A DNA stretch of 64,000 nt from Anaerolineae bacterium (GTDB taxonomy: Bacteria; Chloroflexota; Anaerolineae; 4572-78; J111), in NCBI GenBank assembly GCA_023151115.1, contig JAKLJP010000013.1, positions 1-64,000 on the forward strand, read 5' to 3'. Position numbers and translations under genes: made by a program. Each line of letters begins with the position of its first letter. Position 1 is the stretch's first letter. Below the pieces are notes generated by a model. That model did no database searches, was not told the DNA's origin, and saw only the letters and a list, made by a program, of their open reading frames with translations. Positions 58,482-64,000 of this stretch are shown here, one piece after another.

Positions 58482-60992
58482 ATGAAGCGAAAATTACGGG
58501 GTATGAAACGGCGCGACATCCAGCTTGATTTCAACCTCTACCGGGTGGATGTGCCGATACGCGGCCTGACCGGGGCCGAGTTGAGCGTGATTGACATCTG
58601 GCCCGAAGGGGTGCAGAAGACGATTATGTTTGTGCATGGTTACGCCGGCTGCGCCGAAACCTGGGAGTTTCAAATCAATCATTTTGCCCGCTCCTACCGG
58701 GTGGTTGCCCCCGACTTGCGCGGCCACGGCCAGAGCGACGCCCCGCTGACCCAATACACCATGCCCGAAATGGTAGACGATTTGCAGACCATTGCCGACA
58801 CCCTCAAGCTGCCGGAGAAGTTCATCCTGGTCGGCCACTCCTTTGGCGGCTCGATTTGCGTGGAGTATGCCAACGCTCACCCGGAGCGGCTGGAAAAGCT
58901 GGTCCTCATTGCCACCGCCGGCGAATATCCGCTGCCCCGGCGCGTCACCTGGGCTTTTCGCCTGCCCAACGCCTTTTTCCGGCCCTGGTGGGAGTACCGG
59001 CCCCGCTGGAACGCCGAAATCCACGTACTGAAGCGGATGATGCTCAACAACATGCGCCGCTGGCAGGGCTGGTCGCTGCTGCGCAACATCACCACCCCCA
59101 CCCTGATTATCACCGGCGAGCGAGACAGCTACTTTCCCCGCTATGTTTTTGACGAGTTGAGCCAGATGGTCCCCGGCGCTGAGGTGGTTGACGTCGGTTC
59201 GGCCAAACACAAGGTCCAGTTGGAGCGTCACCAGGCCGTCAACCGGGCCATTGAGCGCTTTATCGAAGGCGGGCGGCGCAGTTCCTGGCGCGACCCGCAC
59301 AGCGCCGGTTCACTGTTTCAACAGCGGCCCTGGTTGTCCAGCTACAGCCCGGAAACTCCCTTGACCGTGCCCATCCCGCGCCGGCCGTTGCCCCAATTTT
59401 TAGAGGGCGCGGCCGATTGGGTCCCCAAGAGAACGGCCACCCTTTTCTACGGTGCACGGCTCACTTACCAGCAGCTCAACCGGCAGGTTAACGCCTTTGC
59501 CCACGCCCTGCTGGGTCTGGGGGTGGGGCCAGGGGAGCGGGTGCTGGTGGCCCTGCCCAACATGCCGCAGATGATTATTGCCTATTTTGGCGCGCTCAAA
59601 GCCGGTGGGGTGGTGGTGCTGTCTCACCCCGAAGCCGATGCGGCCCACATTGCCCAGCAAATCCGGCAGACCGGGGCCAGGGTGTTGGTAACGCTGCGTG
59701 AATTTTCGGGGCTGATCCAGGCGGTGCGGGCGCAGACCGACCTACAACAGATCATTCTGGTGGAGATGGCCAGCCTGGTTCCACCAGACGTTTTTCAAAA
59801 ACTGATGGCCCGCTGGACTCCGACAAGCCTGATCGCCGCTTCGACAGAGCCTGATGAGGCCGGCAGTCTCTCGATGACCGAATTAATGGCGGATGCTATT
59901 ACGGAGCCGCCGGCCATCCAGGTAGACAGCGAGGCCACCGCCGTGATTCTTTACACCAGCGGTACTACCGACGAGGCCAAAGCCGTCTGCCTGACCCACG
60001 CCAATCTGGTGGCCAACGCGCTGCAAACACGCCACTGGGTTCACGAACTGCGCTATGGCGAAGAGATTTGCCTGTCGGTAGTCCCCTTGTCTCACAGTTA
60101 CGGTTTGACCAATGCCTTGAATATTCCCATTGCCCTGGCTGCCACCCTGGTGCTACTGCCAGGATTTGACCTGGAAGACACCTTGCAGCACATTAAACAG
60201 TACCATCCCACCCTGTTTCCGGCCGTCCCTTCGATGTATATGGCCATCAACCAGGCCGGCAATGTGCGGGGTTACGGCCTTGACTCGATCAAAGCCTGTA
60301 TCAGCGGCGCGGCGCCGCTGCCGGTCGAGGTCCAGGAAGCCTTTGAAAAACTCACCCGCGGCCGGTTGGTCGAGGGTTACGGTTTGACTGAAGCCTCGCC
60401 GGTAACGCACGCCAACCCCTTGTATGGGCTGCGTAAGGTCGGCTCGATTGGCGTGCCCATTCCTAACACCGAGGCCAAGATTGTTGACCTGTCCAGCGGG
60501 GCCGACCTGCCGCCCGGCCAAATTGGGGAATTGGTGGTCAAAGGGCCGCAGGTCATGGCCGGCTATTGGGCCGATGAAGCAGCGACCCGCGCCGTGCTCA
60601 AGGAGGGCTGGCTCTACACCGGCGATGTGGCGGTGATGGAGAGTGACGGGTATTTTCATATCATTGGTCGCAAAAAAGATATCATTATGACGGTGGACGG
60701 CCACAGCGTCTATCCACGCGATGTGGAAGAGGTGCTGTACGAGCACAACCGGGTGTTGGAAGCGGCGGTGGTCGGTGTGCCGGGGGGAGAAAATGGGCAG
60801 CAGCGGATCAAAGCTTTTGTAGTGCCGCGCCCTGGAGTGCGTTTGTCTGATGAGGAACTGCTGGCCTTGTGTCGTCGCCGCTTGGACGATTACGCCGTTC
60901 CCTCAGAAATCGAATTTCGCAATACCCTGCCCAAATCTTTTGTGGGCAAGGTATCGCGCCGGGCGCTGGTGGAAGAGGCGAAGAGGCGGTGA
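58482..60992 (+). CDS. Alpha/beta hydrolase fused to acyl-AMP ligase
   Basis: 836 aa, AGGAGG site. Residues ~1-270 are an alpha/beta hydrolase with nucleophile Ser120 in GHSFGG, acid in GERDSYFP and a His in SAKHKVQLERH. Residues ~310-836 are an ANL-family adenylating enzyme with YTSGTTDEAKAV (Asp-Glu replaces the usual Gly-x-Pro), EGYGLTEASP, YTGDVAVMESDGY, the RKKDII hinge and the catalytic Lys in KSFVGKVSRR. It probably activates fatty or other carboxylic acids as acyl-CoA, with the hydrolase releasing the acid from an ester or thioester. A patatin lipase gene follows. Confidence 0.88.
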   Translation: MKRKLRGMKRRDIQLDFNLYRVDVPIRGLTGAELSVIDIWPEGVQKTIMFVHGYAGCAETWEFQINHFARSYRVVAPDLRGHGQSDAPLTQYTMPEMVDDLQTIADTLKLPEKFILVGHSFGGSICVEYANAHPERLEKLVLIATAGEYPLPRRVTWAFRLPNAFFRPWWEYRPRWNAEIHVLKRMMLNNMRRWQGWSLLRNITTPTLIITGERDSYFPRYVFDELSQMVPGAEVVDVGSAKHKVQLERHQAVNRAIERFIEGGRRSSWRDPHSAGSLFQQRPWLSSYSPETPLTVPIPRRPLPQFLEGAADWVPKRTATLFYGARLTYQQLNRQVNAFAHALLGLGVGPGERVLVALPNMPQMIIAYFGALKAGGVVVLSHPEADAAHIAQQIRQTGARVLVTLREFSGLIQAVRAQTDLQQIILVEMASLVPPDVFQKLMARWTPTSLIAASTEPDEAGSLSMTELMADAITEPPAIQVDSEATAVILYTSGTTDEAKAVCLTHANLVANALQTRHWVHELRYGEEICLSVVPLSHSYGLTNALNIPIALAATLVLLPGFDLEDTLQHIKQYHPTLFPAVPSMYMAINQAGNVRGYGLDSIKACISGAAPLPVEVQEAFEKLTRGRLVEGYGLTEASPVTHANPLYGLRKVGSIGVPIPNTEAKIVDLSSGADLPPGQIGELVVKGPQVMAGYWADEAATRAVLKEGWLYTGDVAVMESDGYFHIIGRKKDIIMTVDGHSVYPRDVEEVLYEHNRVLEAAVVGVPGGENGQQRIKAFVVPRPGVRLSDEELLALCRRRLDDYAVPSEIEFRNTLPKSFVGKVSRRALVEEAKRR

Positions 60993-61060
60993 GGCAAGGA
61001 GGCGAAGGGATGATGGGACGAAGCAACCTTCGAGACCTCGCCTCAAATTAGTAGCTTACG

Positions 61061-61219
61061 AGTCAGATTCTTGTACAGTGAGCAAGAAGTTGTTACACGG
61101 AGAGACGCGGAGGAGTCACAGAGTTTCATAGAGAAATTTTTAGAACATCTCTGCGTACCTCTGTGGGGTCTCTGTGTAGCTCTGTGTTCCTTTTTGGTTC
61201 CGGCTCGTCCGGGTTAGGT
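61061..61219. repeat. 158-bp dispersed repeat, copy 2
   Basis: Same ends and order as 8511-8669 (AGTCAGATTCTTGTACAGTG ... GGCTCGTCC.GGTTAGG), full length. It ends directly at the ribosome site of the patatin gene. Confidence 0.85.
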
Positions 61220-61226
61220 AAGGAGT

Positions 61227-62096
61227 ATGAATTTGACGCGGCCCAAAATTGGGTTGGTTTTAGGTGGCGGTGGAAGTCGTGGTCTGGCCCACATTGGGGT
61301 GCTGGAAGTGCTAGTCCGCGAGGGCATCCCGATTGATTTGATTGTGGGGACGAGTATGGGCGGGATTGTGGGCGTCTTGTTTGGGCTGGGTCTCAGCCCG
61401 GCCCAGATTGCCCAGGAACTTAGCCCTTTGCAGGGCATTTCGTTTCTTGACCGGCTCAAACTGATCAGTTCACGGGGTCGCCAGCAGCGGGCGCGGGAGC
61501 ATTTTGCCGACCTCCTGGAGGGCAAAACCTTTGCCGACTTGACCCTGCCGGTGACATTGATGGCGGTGGATATGGTTCATGGGCAGGAAGTAACTTTAGC
61601 CGAGGGGCCGCTGCTGCCGGCGGTACTGGCCAGCAGCGCCGTGCCGGGCGCATTCCCGCCGGTGAATCACAACGACATGCAACTGGCCGATGGCGGGGTA
61701 ATTGACAGCCTGGCGACGCACGTGGCTTACGCTCAAGGCGCGGACCGCATCATCGCCGTGGATGTTTACCCGCCGCTAGAAAAAGACAAACCCTGGACCG
61801 ACCCCATCAGCGCGATTATGGGTTTTCAACTGCCGCCCGGTTTGTTCAGTACCAGTGGCCTGGGGGCGGATAAAATTCCAACCGCCGCCGCCTCAATGTG
61901 GCGCTCGGTGCGAGTGATGACCTGGTATCTGCATCAGCAGCGCCTGGCAGCCCACCCGCCCCACGTTCTTCTGCGGCCTGAAGTGAGCAACTACGGCTCG
62001 CTAGATTTCAAGGATGTGGATAGTCCTCGCCAGGCCGGGGCGGTGGCAACAGAGCGTTGTTTACAGGAATTGCAAGCTCTAATCGAGTGGGGATAG
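61227..62096 (+). CDS. Patatin-like phospholipase (RssA/NTE type)
   Basis: 289 aa. Oxyanion loop GGGGSRG (residues 13-19), nucleophile Ser43 in GTSMGG, and the dyad Asp in LADGGVIDSL near residue 155, all as in bacterial patatins that hydrolyse phospholipid or lysophospholipid acyl esters. ATG 61227 is only one base from AGGAG; an in-frame TTG at 61233 is better spaced. It follows the hydrolase/acyl-ligase fusion, so released fatty acids could be reactivated by that enzyme (inference). Confidence 0.92.
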   Translation: MNLTRPKIGLVLGGGGSRGLAHIGVLEVLVREGIPIDLIVGTSMGGIVGVLFGLGLSPAQIAQELSPLQGISFLDRLKLISSRGRQQRAREHFADLLEGKTFADLTLPVTLMAVDMVHGQEVTLAEGPLLPAVLASSAVPGAFPPVNHNDMQLADGGVIDSLATHVAYAQGADRIIAVDVYPPLEKDKPWTDPISAIMGFQLPPGLFSTSGLGADKIPTAAASMWRSVRVMTWYLHQQRLAAHPPHVLLRPEVSNYGSLDFKDVDSPRQAGAVATERCLQELQALIEWG

Positions 62097-62104
62097 TAAC
62101 TATA

Positions 62105-62204
62105 CTCAGTAGATCCAATTTTCCGAGGACGCGCAGCGGGCACGCCCACGTGCCGAACACCGCCGCACGTGGGCGTGCCGGCTCCTCAAATTTGGATCCA
62201 CTGA
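62105..62204. repeat. Inverted-repeat element with AGATCCAA ends and CACGTGGGCG stem
   Basis: Outer arms TCAGTAGATCCAATTTTCC.. and its near complement (AAATTTGGATCCACTGA), and a perfect inner 14-bp pair GGCACGCCCACGTG/CACGTGGGCGTGCC. About 100 bp between two genes. Confidence 0.8.
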
Positions 62205-62246
62205 TACTAATGAGACACTGGGAAAGCAGTAGAACAGGATCAACCG

Positions 62247-64000
62247 GTGGAATACAAATTTGATGAAACAAATACAGGCGTCAGTAACCTGTCAGAACAT
62301 GAATTGGCTCAATTACGCCAACGGGTGGCTGAATTGGAGACTCTGGAAGCCAAACACCGGGAAACGGAAGAATCGCTGGCCCATGAGCGGAATCTTTTGC
62401 GGACTTTGGTGGATCATCTGCTAGAGTTTGTTTATTTTAAAGATACCCAGAGCCGCTTTGTGGTTGCTAACTCCGCCGTGGCTCACCTGATGAAGGCGGC
62501 TACGCCGGAAGAATTGATCGGCAAAACCGATTTTGATTTTTACCCGGCAGATCTGGCCGCTCGCTATTTTGCCGCCGAGCAGCAGGTTATTACTTCCGGG
62601 CAGCCGTTGGTCAACCACGAAGAACCGGTGTTTCATCAGCAAACTGACCAGCCCCGCTGGATTTCAAGCAATAAAATTCCTCTACGTGATAGCCAGGGCC
62701 AGATTGTGGGGGTGGTGGGCCTGGGGCGCGACATCACCGAATGGAAAAGAGCAGAGGAAGCGCTCCAACAATCCAAGCAGCGCATTGAAAATATCCTGGA
62801 AAGTATTACCGACGCCTTTTTTGCGGTGGATAAACGGTGGCGCTTTACCTATGTTAATCAGCGGGCGGAACAGCTTTTGCATAAAACGCGGGCGGAACTC
62901 CTGCATAAAAGCTTGTGGGCTGAATTTCCCGGCGTGGTCCACTCAAAATTTAATGCTCAATTCCGGCGAGCAATGACCAAGCAAGTTACAGTTGAGTTTG
63001 AGGAATATTATGAGCCACTAGAAACCTGGTTCAAAGTTCACGCCTATCCCTATTCGGACGGGCTTTCGGTTTATTTTAGAGATGTAACCGAACGAAAACA
63101 GGCTGAGGCTATTTTGGCTCAACGCGCCGCTCAATTGGCTTTAATCAACGATATCGGTAGTAAAATTGCCGCTGTCCTGGATTTGGATACCCTCCTCAAC
63201 CGGGCCGCCCGTCTGGTGCATGAAACTTTTAATTATCATCACGTAGCTCTGTTTCTGTTGGATCAGGATCGGGTTCGCTTAAAAGCCATTGCCGGCTCAT
63301 ACCAAACCTTTTTCCCCCCTAATCATACCCAATTGATCAGCCAGGGCATTATCGGCTGGGTGGTTTCTAACGGCCAAAAAATCGTAGCCAATGATGTAAC
63401 CCAGGAGTCGCGCTACATCTCGTTAATTCCTGATCGGACGGAAACCCAGGCTGAGTTGTGTGTGCCTATTAAAGTAGCCGGTCAAACCGTCGGGGTGATT
63501 GACTTGCAAAGCCCTCGCCTCAACGCCTTTGGCGAGAATGACATCATTGCCATGGAAATTCTCACCGACCAGGTGGCGGTGGCCATTGAGAATGCCCGGC
63601 TGTACCAGGCTCTACAGCAGGAGCTGGCCGAGCGGAAGCAGGCCGAAAAAGACTTGCAGCAATCAAAAACACAGCTTCTCAATGTGCTGGAACACCTGGA
63701 TGAGCTGGTCCACGAGCGGACAGCTGAATTGAGCACGGCTAACGTTCAACTCCAACAGGAAATCATTGAGCGCCGGCGGGTTGAACACGCGCTACGAGAG
63801 AGCGAAAGCAATTACCGGCTGTTGATGGAGCAGGCTTCCGATGGTATTTTTATTGCCGATTACCAGGGCAACCTGCTTGAGGTCAACTCAAAAGGCTGCG
63901 AAATGCTGGACTACACCCACACAGAACTACTCCGGCTCAATCTTTTAAGCGATTTAATCCCCGCCGAAGATCTCGCCGCCCGGCCTATCCGAATGAAAGA
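62247..64000 (+). CDS. PAS-GAF sensor protein, cut by window end
   Basis: 584 codons visible with no stop. GTG start with AGGA seven bases upstream. A coiled coil (LRQRVAELETLEAKHRETEE) is followed by PAS 1 (RNLLRTLVDHLLEFVYFKD...), PAS 2 (ENILESITDAFFAVDKRWRF...), a GAF domain (LALINDIGSKIAAVLDLDTL...), a second coiled coil ending with ERRRVEHALRESE, and the beginning of PAS 3. The output domain lies outside the window; histidine kinase is most likely but unseen. Confidence 0.85.
   Translation, partial: MEYKFDETNTGVSNLSEHELAQLRQRVAELETLEAKHRETEESLAHERNLLRTLVDHLLEFVYFKDTQSRFVVANSAVAHLMKAATPEELIGKTDFDFYPADLAARYFAAEQQVITSGQPLVNHEEPVFHQQTDQPRWISSNKIPLRDSQGQIVGVVGLGRDITEWKRAEEALQQSKQRIENILESITDAFFAVDKRWRFTYVNQRAEQLLHKTRAELLHKSLWAEFPGVVHSKFNAQFRRAMTKQVTVEFEEYYEPLETWFKVHAYPYSDGLSVYFRDVTERKQAEAILAQRAAQLALINDIGSKIAAVLDLDTLLNRAARLVHETFNYHHVALFLLDQDRVRLKAIAGSYQTFFPPNHTQLISQGIIGWVVSNGQKIVANDVTQESRYISLIPDRTETQAELCVPIKVAGQTVGVIDLQSPRLNAFGENDIIAMEILTDQVAVAIENARLYQALQQELAERKQAEKDLQQSKTQLLNVLEHLDELVHERTAELSTANVQLQQEIIERRRVEHALRESESNYRLLMEQASDGIFIADYQGNLLEVNSKGCEMLDYTHTELLRLNLLSDLIPAEDLAARPIRMK

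Overview
The window reads as a chromosomal segment of an uncultivated, fairly GC-rich bacterium, most likely a Chloroflexota (Anaerolineae-like) lineage. This is inference: no rRNA or tRNA is present. It rests on secreted proteins with Thr/Pro-rich linkers joined to PD40 (TolB-like) propellers, Hanks kinases with such sensors, an M29 aminopeptidase, the COG4947-type esterase, SPFH and YfhO proteins, and very short intergenic gaps packed with palindromic repeats. I see no transposase, phage gene, CRISPR array or stable RNA gene.

Layout. 0.4-4.4 kb: a membrane 4Fe-4S protein, an AT-rich membrane ORF, an alpha/beta hydrolase and a FixH/YtkA-like anchored protein. 4.7-10 kb: galK, ilvD, a DsbB-type quinone:thiol oxidoreductase with a 59-aa partner, and mtaB. 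10-13.5 kb: two surface proteins. 13.5-22.5 kb (all minus): an envelope-glycan cluster with two paralogous GT-C-like membrane proteins, a YfhO protein, a small multidrug/EamA-type transporter and an O-antigen-ligase/TPR gene broken by three frameshifts. 22.6-29 kb: a carnitine-acyltransferase-like protein overlapping a Ser/Thr kinase, then a gamma-glutamyltransferase-family enzyme. 29-35.5 kb: Uma2 nuclease, lipoprotein isoaspartyl methyltransferase, spermidine-synthase-like membrane protein, FGGY kinase and a secreted protein. 35.6-42.1 kb (all minus): two esterases, two different ATP-grasp ligases and an S9 peptidase, possibly an undescribed peptide/amide-forming system. 42.4-49.5 kb: lipoprotein, zinc-ribbon proteins, uvrA and an RsbU-type phosphatase. 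49.7-58.1 kb (all minus): receiver-PAS-GAF sensor, duplicated membrane protein, M29 peptidase, SRAP protein, NAD-kinase-like protein and an SPFH protein behind a promoter with twin palindromic operators. 58.5-64 kb: a hydrolase/acyl-AMP-ligase fusion, a patatin and a PAS-GAF sensor cut by the window end.

The most striking thing is not a gene. More than twenty short elements are built from tandem 7-nt units (a few 8-nt), usually as an arm followed by its inverted complement. The unit sequence differs from locus to locus while the period stays 7. They fill most gaps between genes, and they are also inserted in frame inside coding regions, including uvrA, the YfhO gene (three inserts) and the spermidine-synthase-like gene (three inserts). 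They also supply the last codons of several proteins. Two unrelated membrane proteins consequently share the same peptide word. A second set of longer nested inverted repeats (MITE-like, about 50-170 bp) occupies other gaps.
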